Positions 1 through 4,964 of a stretch of 5,293 bases of DNA are shown here, in pieces; within the stretch, counting starts at the first letter, position 1; every line of letters starts with the position of its first letter. Source of the stretch: Campylobacterota bacterium. GTDB lineage: Bacteria > Campylobacterota > Campylobacteria > Campylobacterales > Sulfurovaceae. The notes beneath the pieces were generated by a model. That model ran no database searches. It saw nothing but the letters and a program-made list of their open reading frames with translations, and had not been told where the DNA came from. The stretch covers positions 1-5,293 of the forward strand of contig QMKU01000124.1 of NCBI GenBank assembly GCA_003646525.1, given 5' to 3'. Made by a program: the position numbers and the translations under genes.

Positions 1-9
1 TACTACACA

Positions 10-15
10 TATAAT
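10..15 (+). promoter_or_regulatory. Candidate -10 box of the thyX promoter
   Basis: A perfect TATAAT lies 32 bases before the chosen thyX start. Transcription would begin near base 22 and leave a leader of about 25 bases that contains the ribosome binding site. The -35 region would fall outside the window, so only half of the promoter can be judged, and TATAAT occurs easily by chance in AT-rich DNA. Confidence 0.4.
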
Positions 16-35
16 ATCATTTGATTTATTATATT

Positions 36-40
36 AAGGA
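36..40 (+). promoter_or_regulatory. Ribosome binding site fixing the thyX start
   Basis: AAGGA lies 7 bases before the ATG at 48. The same frame is open from a TTG at 21, and another ATG sits at 42, but that ATG is only one base from AAGGA and the TTG lies upstream of it. The spacing therefore selects ATG 48. Confidence 0.7.
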
Positions 41-47
41 TATGATA

Positions 48-692
48 ATGAATATAACACTAATGCACTACACGCCACTGGATGTCTGTGCCCATGCTAT
101 CCGTACCTGTTGGCAGAGTTTTGACAAAAGTGATGATGGTGGAGATAGAGACAAAGCACTCATAGATAGAGTTGGTAACAAATTTAAACACGCCTCTACT
201 ATGGAACATCTAGTCTATACCTTTTATATACAAGGGGTTAGCAGAGCTCTTCTACAGGAGTTGGCACGGCATAGAATAGCAAGTCCTAGTGTCAAAAGCA
301 CACGCTATACACTCAAAGAACTCAAAGAGAGTGAACCTTTTGCAGATGATGACTACCAAAGTGCTAAGAGATTTATCGTACTTACCAACAACAAGTTAGT
401 CGATAGTGCATCCATCAAGGCTCTAAACAATCTCCAATCCATTCTAAAAAGTGGAATCAGTAATGATATAGCCAAATATTGCCTGCCTGAAAGCTACAAG
501 ACTGAACTAACATGGACGATAAATGCCCGATCACTACAAAATTTCATCTCTCTTCGTAGCAATAAAGCAGCCCTCTGGGAAATCAGAGAGATGTCTTATG
601 CGATTTATAATTCATTGCCAACAGAACACCAATATCTCTTTGAAGCATGTTTGTACCAAGAAAAAAAGGATTCATCTAGTTTAGAATTGTAA
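48..692 (+). CDS. thyX: Flavin-dependent thymidylate synthase ThyX
   Basis: ThyX makes dTMP from dUMP in the cytoplasm, using methylenetetrahydrofolate as carbon donor and FAD/NADPH as reductant; it replaces ThyA in many bacteria. The 214-residue product is of normal family length. The signature RHRX7S is seen as RHRIASPSVKS at residues 74-84, followed by TRYT; Ser84 matches the conserved Ser of the motif. The upstream HASTMEH (48-54) and GVSRALLQELARHR blocks are typical of the FAD/dUMP site. Near the C-terminus, NARSL (159-163), Arg170 in FISLRS and the EIR element form the usual nucleotide-binding end. The Asn often found inside the motif (RHRxxSxN) is Ser here; from memory this is common in epsilonproteobacterial ThyX, so I do not read it as a defect. 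The gene begins at ATG 48, chosen by its ribosome binding site, and is followed by a terminator, so it probably ends its own transcript. No thyA or folate gene is visible nearby. Confidence 0.96.
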   Translation: MNITLMHYTPLDVCAHAIRTCWQSFDKSDDGGDRDKALIDRVGNKFKHASTMEHLVYTFYIQGVSRALLQELARHRIASPSVKSTRYTLKELKESEPFADDDYQSAKRFIVLTNNKLVDSASIKALNNLQSILKSGISNDIAKYCLPESYKTELTWTINARSLQNFISLRSNKAALWEIREMSYAIYNSLPTEHQYLFEACLYQEKKDSSSLEL

Positions 693-747
693 CTATTTGT
701 TTACGAAATAAGATTTATTGAAATAAAAACAGATAATTTATTTTTTT

Positions 748-780
748 CAAATCCCCTATTTATGGGGTTTGTTAATTTTT
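748..780 (+). terminator. Intrinsic terminator after thyX
   Basis: CAAA-T-CCCC (748-756) can pair with GGGGTTTG (764-771) as an 8-bp stem with one bulged T and a 7-base loop, followed by TTAATTTTT. The four G:C pairs at the tip and the T-rich tail fit a modest Rho-independent terminator, placed 55 bases behind the thyX stop and before the next promoter. Confidence 0.6.
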
Positions 781-782
781 AA

Positions 783-806
783 TTAATAAATTGTTAATAA
801 ATTGTT
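783..806 (+). repeat. 11-bp tandem repeat upstream of the barrel-gene promoter
   Basis: TTAATAAATTG occurs twice head to tail (783-793 and 794-804) with two more matching bases. The 11-base period is close to one helical turn, so both copies present the same face of the DNA. It lies about -68 to -45 from the predicted transcription start, where an AT-rich UP element for the RNA polymerase alpha subunit or a regulator site would sit. The repeat is seen directly; the function is inferred. Confidence 0.6.
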
Positions 807-814
807 CAAAAACC

Positions 815-844
815 TTGACATTCCTAGATGCTATATGCTATAAT
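815..844 (+). promoter_or_regulatory. Consensus sigma-70 promoter of the outer-membrane protein gene
   Basis: TTGACA (815-820) and TATAAT (839-844) both match the consensus at six of six positions with an 18-base spacer, and TGC directly before the -10 box makes it an extended -10. Transcription should start near A851, giving a leader of about 30 bases with AAGGA (869-873) 7 bases before the ATG at 881. Campylobacterota promoters often lack a clear -35 box, so a full consensus suggests very strong expression. Confidence 0.88.
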
Positions 845-880
845 TCTGCCATCTAAACACAATAACACAAGGATAAAAAA

Positions 881-1567
881 ATGAAAAATATCGTATTATC
901 AGCAGTAGCTGTATTGGCAATGAGTTCGTTTGCAGTAGCAGGTGGAGATATCGCTCCAATCGTAGAGCCAGAAGTAATCGTAGAAGTAGAAGAAGTAGTT
1001 GAAGTAAACACAGATGCAGGTTTCTATCTTGGTCTTGGTTATGGTTCATTGAGTGGTGATGAGACTTACAAGTGGAATCCAGGTCAAGGTGAAGTATCTT
1101 TTGAGGAAGAATCAAGAGATTTCGATCAACTTCTTCTTCAGGTTGGTTATAAATTCAACTCATATGTAGCAATCGAAGGTCGTTATTGGGCAGGAATGAA
1201 TGACCTTGATGGCGTATGGGATTATAATGGTCAATTCGTTGATACAACAGCACAACTTGATGCTTGGGGTATCTATGTGAAGCCAATGTACCCAGTCACT
1301 CCTGAATTTGATGTTTATGCACTACTTGGATATGGTGGAGGTAGTCTTGATGAAGATATCAATCTTCTTGGTGGAACTTTTACTCAAACAACTGATCTTG
1401 ATGGTTTCTCTTGGGGTCTTGGTGTAGCATATACATTTAATGGTAACATTTCTATCTTTGCTGACTATGTAAGTCTTTATGATGACACTATTGAGTATGA
1501 TGTTTATAATGCTTCAAGTGAATTCCAAATTGATATTGTAAATGTTGGTGTTTCTTACAGATTCTAA
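881..1567 (+). CDS. Outer-membrane beta-barrel protein (OmpA/OmpX-like 8-strand barrel)
   Basis: The 228-residue protein carries a Sec signal peptide: MKN, a hydrophobic stretch (4-19), then a likely cut after AVA at residue 20. Next comes a short acidic, valine-rich segment (about 24-46) with EVIVEVEEVVEV, perhaps a periplasmic linker or plug. From about residue 47 to the end I count eight amphipathic strands separated by Gly/Asp-rich turns, beginning FYLGLGYGS and ending IVNVGVSYRF; the terminal Phe is the usual signal for BAM-mediated insertion. This fits the outer membrane beta-barrel family (PF13505 type) of about 180 barrel residues. No OmpA-like peptidoglycan-binding domain follows, so the protein is a barrel only. 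The exact role (adhesion, stability, small-molecule passage) cannot be read from sequence. The perfect promoter, good ribosome binding site, strongly biased codons (many GGT, CTT, GTA) and strong terminator point to an abundant single-gene transcript. Confidence 0.88.
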   Translation: MKNIVLSAVAVLAMSSFAVAGGDIAPIVEPEVIVEVEEVVEVNTDAGFYLGLGYGSLSGDETYKWNPGQGEVSFEEESRDFDQLLLQVGYKFNSYVAIEGRYWAGMNDLDGVWDYNGQFVDTTAQLDAWGIYVKPMYPVTPEFDVYALLGYGGGSLDEDINLLGGTFTQTTDLDGFSWGLGVAYTFNGNISIFADYVSLYDDTIEYDVYNASSEFQIDIVNVGVSYRF

Positions 1568-1578
1568 GAAACTTCTTC

Positions 1579-1615
1579 TCTACTGAGTCTTTAGGCTCAG
1601 TAGAATCTCTTTTTT
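1579..1615 (+). terminator. Strong intrinsic terminator after the barrel gene
   Basis: The arms 1579-1589 and 1594-1604 form an 11-bp stem (core CTACTGAG/CTCAGTAG, one G:U pair) closed by a TTTA tetraloop. ATCTC and six T follow. It starts 12 bases after the stop codon and isolates the barrel gene from the transpeptidase gene. Confidence 0.9.
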
Positions 1616-1635
1616 ACTTATAAATTCTCTTTTCC

Positions 1636-1664
1636 TTTACTATTCAATATAATTTCACTATAAT
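1636..1664 (+). promoter_or_regulatory. Candidate promoter of the L,D-transpeptidase gene
   Basis: TTTACT (1636-1641, four of six to consensus) and TATAAT (1659-1664) are separated by 17 bases. A second perfect TATAAT lies 11 bases upstream (1648-1653) without a good -35 partner. Transcription would begin near 1671, leaving an AT-rich leader of about 48 bases. The placement behind a strong terminator supports an independent promoter. Confidence 0.6.
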
Positions 1665-1708
1665 TCATAAATTTACAATTAATTAAAATTATTTAATTCT
1701 TAATTCTT

Positions 1709-1713
1709 GGGAG
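1709..1713 (+). promoter_or_regulatory. Ribosome binding site fixing the transpeptidase start
   Basis: GGGAG lies 5 bases before ATG 1719. The frame is also open from a TTG at 1707, but that codon overlaps the GGGAG, and starting at 1719 puts MKK and the hydrophobic signal peptide at the very N-terminus. Confidence 0.7.
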
Positions 1714-1718
1714 CATTT

Positions 1719-3509
1719 ATGAAAAAAATATTTTGGCTATTCATTTCCATCTTCATCAGTATAACACTCGAAGCCGTGACTCTCTCTAGTGAAGAGATCG
1801 GTACCACTATACAAAGAACTATCGATACTAAACTCAGTGGGCGAAACAAAGCTATCGTCAAAACACTCTATAAAAAAAGCAATTATAAGCCTCTCTGGGT
1901 AGGATCTACTAATGCACATAGACAAACCCAACTTATAAAAGTACTCAATAATCCCTTCTTTAATTACAAAAACAAACCTATGGGACGAAAAAATATTAAA
2001 CATCTTTTTTATCTACTTGATAATAATGAAATATCTCAAGAAAAATTGACAGAAGTTTATGCCCGTCTGGATATCTTGCTCAGCAACAGCTTCGTCAGTC
2101 TGGTTCGTTTCATCGTTCAGGGTGATGTTGATTGGGCATTACTTCAGCAAAAAATGAAAGCACTTAAAGCTAGTGATGATATCGAAGCAAAATGGGAAAT
2201 CACTCCAAAAGGCTTCCCCTCTCAGGATCGACTTTATGATGCAATAACAAACAGTGAGATCAAGTCTTATCTTGCATCCCTTATCCCTATGGAGCAGCGA
2301 TATAAAAAACTCATCGAGATGCTCAAAGACTATCGTGTAATGGCAAAGTTTCCCGAGATTGCTTATACCAATAAAGTTTTCAAGCTAGGAGATAAAGACA
2401 AGAGGATAGTAGAGATCAAAAAAAGACTACAAATTTCTGGTGATCTACCCCGAAATGCATCACTTAATAAAAAATTTGATGCTCAACTTCGACAAGCAGT
2501 CCTCACTTATCAAAAACGCTACAATCTCAAAGTTGATGGAAAGGTCGATAAAGTCATGACCTATTATCTCAATCTTCCTGCCAAAAAAAATATCCAACAA
2601 ATCATAGCCAACTTAGATAAGTGTAAACTCTATCCTAGATCGTTTGAGAATGAGTTCGTAGAGGTTAATATCCCTGACTTTAACCTCCGCTATTACCGAA
2701 ATACACGACGGCTCTTTAAGACGGGTATTGTTGTAGGTCGTATTGACAGACCGACACCTATTTTTAGCGATCTGATCACCTATATGGTGCTCAATCCCAC
2801 TTGGACCATCCCTGATAATCTCATCAAAAGAGATCTTATCCATGTCCTCAGAGAAAATCCAAACTATTTAGTAGACAACAATATCCATGTCTTTTCTGGA
2901 AAAAAAGAAGTTCAAGTCACATCTACTGAACTTGACCCCTATGAGCATAGCAGCAAGCGTGTTCCTTATCGTTTTGTGCAATATGCAGGAGATAGCAATG
3001 CCCTAGGTCGGATTAAATTTATGTTCCCCAACAAATATGCTGTCTATCTGCACGATACAGACAACAAATCCCTGCTTGAGAGACGCTATAAAATCTATAG
3101 CTCAGGCTGTATGCGTGTTGACAAACCCTTTGACTTTATGAATATTCTCCTAGACCATGTCAAAGGTCACTATTCACAAGAGCGAATACAGCAAATTCTA
3201 GATACGATGAAATCTACAACACTCAAGCTCTCTAAAGCTATACCAGTACATATTCTCTATTTTACCGTTTACAAAGAAGATGGACTCGCCTACTTCAAAA
3301 ATGATATCTATCTCTATGACCAAATGATATGGGAATCAAGTACTGGTCACAAAAAAGAGACCTTCAAAATCCCAGATAAACGCTTTATAGATGTCAATAA
3401 AAATGCCAAAAAAAAGAGTCGTCCAAAAAAAAGTACTTCAGAAAAGAAAAAACCAAAAACTACACAAAAAGCAACTCCTATCATTTCAGAAGATCATGGA
3501 ATGTTCTAA
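1719..3509 (+). CDS. Exported L,D-transpeptidase, YcbB/LdtD type
   Basis: This enzyme cross-links peptidoglycan stem peptides (3-3 links) or attaches proteins to them in the periplasm, using a catalytic Cys. The 596-residue length and domain order match E. coli YcbB/LdtD. A signal peptide (about 1-19) is followed by the N-terminal scaffold domain, with the typical LYKKSNYKPLW block at 50-60. A peptidoglycan-binding-1 domain spans about 220-287 (FKLGDKD, KKRL, YQKRYNLKVDGKVD). The YkuD catalytic domain starts near 313 and holds VLNPTWTIP, His445 in YLHDT and Cys464 in SSGCMRV, so the catalytic residues are intact. After it comes the YcbB-like ending PVHILYFTVYKEDG..YFKNDIYLYD. The final 37 residues (560-596) are a lysine-rich, probably disordered tail that could bind acidic cell-wall polymers or membranes; this part is poorly conserved and its role is unknown. 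The exact cross-link made is not determinable here. Two runs of eight A fall in the tail (see findings). Confidence 0.93.
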   Translation: MKKIFWLFISIFISITLEAVTLSSEEIGTTIQRTIDTKLSGRNKAIVKTLYKKSNYKPLWVGSTNAHRQTQLIKVLNNPFFNYKNKPMGRKNIKHLFYLLDNNEISQEKLTEVYARLDILLSNSFVSLVRFIVQGDVDWALLQQKMKALKASDDIEAKWEITPKGFPSQDRLYDAITNSEIKSYLASLIPMEQRYKKLIEMLKDYRVMAKFPEIAYTNKVFKLGDKDKRIVEIKKRLQISGDLPRNASLNKKFDAQLRQAVLTYQKRYNLKVDGKVDKVMTYYLNLPAKKNIQQIIANLDKCKLYPRSFENEFVEVNIPDFNLRYYRNTRRLFKTGIVVGRIDRPTPIFSDLITYMVLNPTWTIPDNLIKRDLIHVLRENPNYLVDNNIHVFSGKKEVQVTSTELDPYEHSSKRVPYRFVQYAGDSNALGRIKFMFPNKYAVYLHDTDNKSLLERRYKIYSSGCMRVDKPFDFMNILLDHVKGHYSQERIQQILDTMKSTTLKLSKAIPVHILYFTVYKEDGLAYFKNDIYLYDQMIWESSTGHKKETFKIPDKRFIDVNKNAKKKSRPKKSTSEKKKPKTTQKATPIISEDHGMF

Positions 3510-3564
3510 GGAAGCTCCCAAAAACAATTCTACCCACCTAACTTGTCCTTGCGAGCTTCCTAAG
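3506..3564 (+). repeat. Inverted repeat overlapping the transpeptidase stop codon
   Basis: CTAAGGAAGCTC (3506-3517) faces GAGCTTCCTAAG (3553-3564): 11 of 12 positions pair, with one A:A mismatch, around a 35-base spacer. The left arm includes the TAA stop. No T-run follows and the loop is long, so it is not a classic terminator, though it may protect the mRNA 3' end or slow polymerase. It is the only strong structure directly behind the gene. Confidence 0.55.
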
Positions 3565-3585
3565 GTCTATATTCCTCAGGCTTAA

Positions 3586-3762
3586 AAGACTGCAAGACTA
3601 TACCATCCAAACTACTTTGGTGAATATAATAAAGTTAAAAATATTGTTTTAGATGTATTAAAAGGATAACAAAACCTTGGAACTAATAAATTTTCTAGCG
3701 AAAACTTACAATTCAAGTCAACCGCTAGATGCAAAAAAGAAATTTTGAGAAGAAAAAGCTAA
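3586..3762 (+). pseudogene. Possible remnant of coding sequence (very uncertain)
   Basis: One frame is open from 3586 to a TAA at 3667-3669 with a protein-like composition (…YHPNYFGEYNKVKNIV…), and opens again to a TAA at 3760-3762. In another frame, AAAAGGA (3660-3666) stands 10 bases before a TTG at 3677 that opens a 23-codon frame beginning MELINFLAKTYN and ending at a TGA. None is long enough to be called a gene and I recognise no family. A decayed gene, a tiny leader peptide and chance are all possible; chance is the default. Confidence 0.15.
3694..3729. repeat. Nested inverted repeat in the intergenic region
   Basis: TCTAGCG (3694-3700) is perfectly complementary to CGCTAGA (3723-3729), and inside it ACTT (3704-3707) faces AAGT (3715-3718) around a 7-base loop. 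The result is a two-part hairpin, equally able to form from either strand. No T-run follows on the + strand within a few bases. It could belong to an untranslated RNA or be a protein-binding site. Confidence 0.4.
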
Positions 3763-3912
3763 GTAGCTACCCCTTTTGATTTTATTAAGATGTAAAATAT
3801 TGATGATAATACTTCTTGAAACAGATAATATAAAGGCTCCTTTGTGAACTTTACACTTAGGCTACCCCACATGTAGAGTATAAAACTAAAGCATATTTCA
3901 CTTGAGTTTTGA

Positions 3913-3918
3913 TACAAT
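3913..3918 (+). promoter_or_regulatory. Extended -10 promoter of the iron transporter operon
   Basis: TACAAT is preceded by TGA, making the extended -10 form TGnTACAAT; no good -35 box is present 16-18 bases upstream, which is usual for extended -10 promoters. Transcription would begin near 3925. The early leader carries TTATAC twice, 10 bases apart (3929-3934 and 3939-3944), a possible operator. Genes of this kind are commonly Fur-repressed, but I see no good palindromic Fur box. Confidence 0.5.
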
Positions 3919-3944
3919 GACAAATATTTTATACGAAATTATAC

Positions 3945-3949
3945 AAGGA
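3945..3949 (+). promoter_or_regulatory. Ribosome binding site of the iron-binding protein gene
   Basis: AAGGA lies 9 bases before ATG 3959. Upstream in-frame starts (TTG 3902, ATG 3917) lack a comparable site, overlap the promoter and would bury the signal peptide, so 3959 is preferred. Confidence 0.7.
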
Positions 3950-3958
3950 AACATAGCG

Positions 3959-4963
3959 ATGAAGATATTTTTAAGTATGGTTATACTATTTGTCTCGATA
4001 GAAGCCAATGAGGTAAATATCTACACACATAGACACTACCCATCTGATGAGATTTTATTTAAAAAATTTACGGGAAAAACTGGTATCAAAGTAAATGTAG
4101 TCCAAGCCAATGCCGATCAAATAATGAAAAGGTTGGAGGAGGAGGGGAGATATACTCCTGCTGATATCTTGCTCACAGTAGATGTGGGGAGGCTCACTTA
4201 TGCCAAAGAGAGAGGCTTACTCCAGCCTATACACTCAAAATTTTTAGAGGAAGTTATACCTATAAATTTGAGAGACAGAGATGGGAGTTGGTTTGCTGTG
4301 ACCAAACGAGCAAGAGTCCTCGTGTACAACATCGATAGTGTTGACCCCAAATCACTCTCTACCTACGAGTCATTAGCCAACAAAGAATACAAGGGTTCTA
4401 TCTTGACCCAAAGCTCTTCAAGTATCTACAACCAATCCTTGCTAGCTTCCATCATCGCACACAGTGGCAGAAAAGAGGCTAAAGCTTGGGCAGGGGGTGT
4501 CCGTTCAAACTTTGCGAGAAAACCAACAGGGAGTGATCGTGACCAGATGAGAGCTTTGGCTGCGGGGATAGGTAAAGTTGCTATTGTAAATACCTACTAT
4601 GTTGGGCAGTTACTCAACTCTAAAAGCTTTAGTGATAAGGCTGTTGCACAGATGATAGGTATATTTTTCCCAAACCAAGGTGAAAATGAGAGAGGAACAC
4701 ATATAAATATCTCTGGTGTCGGTGTAACCAAATATGCAAAACATAGAGAGAATGCCATTAAATTTATAGAATTTTTATGTTCACCAGAAGCACAAAAGGT
4801 CTTCACCTCTGTAAATTATGAGTATCCTGCCAATAAAAATGTTGCCCCCTCAAAACTATTGCAATCATGGGGTAGTTTCAAAGAAGATAGTATAGAACTC
4901 TATAAGCTAGGTCAATACAACGCTGAAGCTGTAAAGATATTTAATGAAGTAGGATGGTATTGA
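3959..4963 (+). CDS. fbpA: Ferric iron ABC transporter, periplasmic substrate-binding protein (FutA/FbpA type)
   Basis: This protein binds Fe3+ in the periplasm and delivers it to the membrane permease encoded next to it. It has 334 residues, normal for the family. A short Sec signal peptide (about 1-16, ending SIEA) precedes the mature start NEVNIYTHRHYPSD. Family blocks follow in order: ADILLTVDVGRL, GSWFAVTKRARVLVYN, SSSSIYNQS, RKPTGSDRDQ, IVNTYY and the C-terminal FIEFLCSPEAQ. The iron ligands expected from cyanobacterial FutA1 are all present: His26 and Tyr27 in RHY, Tyr157 in IYNQ, and Tyr213/Tyr214 in NTYY. Their spacing (130 and 56 residues) equals that of FutA1 as I remember its numbering. 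This Tyr-rich site argues for direct Fe3+ binding rather than sugar or polyamine. There is no lipobox Cys, so the protein should be soluble. The permease gene starts one base after the stop codon, so the two are one operon. Confidence 0.94.
   Translation: MKIFLSMVILFVSIEANEVNIYTHRHYPSDEILFKKFTGKTGIKVNVVQANADQIMKRLEEEGRYTPADILLTVDVGRLTYAKERGLLQPIHSKFLEEVIPINLRDRDGSWFAVTKRARVLVYNIDSVDPKSLSTYESLANKEYKGSILTQSSSSIYNQSLLASIIAHSGRKEAKAWAGGVRSNFARKPTGSDRDQMRALAAGIGKVAIVNTYYVGQLLNSKSFSDKAVAQMIGIFFPNQGENERGTHINISGVGVTKYAKHRENAIKFIEFLCSPEAQKVFTSVNYEYPANKNVAPSKLLQSWGSFKEDSIELYKLGQYNAEAVKIFNEVGWY
4951..4954 (+). promoter_or_regulatory. Ribosome binding site supporting a TTG start for the permease
   Basis: AGGA inside the last codons of the binding-protein gene lies 10 bases before TTG 4965. 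The permease frame has a stop at 4950-4952 and no ATG or GTG between it and 4965, so TTG is the best start; ATT 4959 is the only other near-start codon. Confidence 0.55.
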
Positions 4964-4964
4964 T

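Larger units (their letters stand above)
3510..3958. other. Intergenic region of about 450 bases without a convincing gene
   Basis: All three + frames are broken by frequent stops, and the minus strand is also stop-rich. The stretch holds two inverted repeats (3506-3564 and 3694-3729), short open segments that may be remnants of coding sequence (3586-3762), a TATAAT at 3625-3630 without a -35 partner, two GATAAT motifs 19 bases apart (3805-3810 and 3824-3829), and the promoter and ribosome binding site of the iron transporter operon (3913-3949). I see no tRNA, no riboswitch that I recognise and no insertion sequence ends. Confidence 0.6.

Noticed and set aside
74..110. Possible defect in ThyX because Ser replaces Asn in the extended signature
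   Set aside because: The core RHRX7S motif and all other blocks are intact, and I recall the same form in related epsilonproteobacterial enzymes.
831..1115. Minus-strand open frame of 94 codons, Leu/His/Gln-rich
   Set aside because: It lies antisense to the barrel gene and its promoter; the Leu-rich composition is the complement of the GAAGTA-type and other biased codons there. It has no family signature.
1737..2003. Minus-strand open frame of 88 codons
   Set aside because: It is antisense to the well-supported transpeptidase gene, with no recognisable protein features.
2613..2843. Minus-strand open frame of 76 codons
   Set aside because: It is antisense to the catalytic domain of the transpeptidase; a shadow of codon bias.
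3391..3585. Overlapping + frame of 64 codons at the end of the transpeptidase gene
   Set aside because: Most of it is the A-rich tail read in another frame. It is mentioned only as a possible frameshift outcome, not as a gene.
3754..3777. Terminator-like AAAAG…CTTTT pairing before the iron operon
   Set aside because: The stem is only five mostly A:T pairs around a loop that does not fold well, so it would be unstable.
3801..3829. Fur box formed by the GATAAT motifs
   Set aside because: The best alignment matches only about 9 of 14 positions of the 7-1-7 consensus, and the motifs lie some 100 bases upstream of the predicted start.
4597..4806. Minus-strand open frame of 69 codons
   Set aside because: It is antisense to the iron-binding protein gene and without recognisable features.
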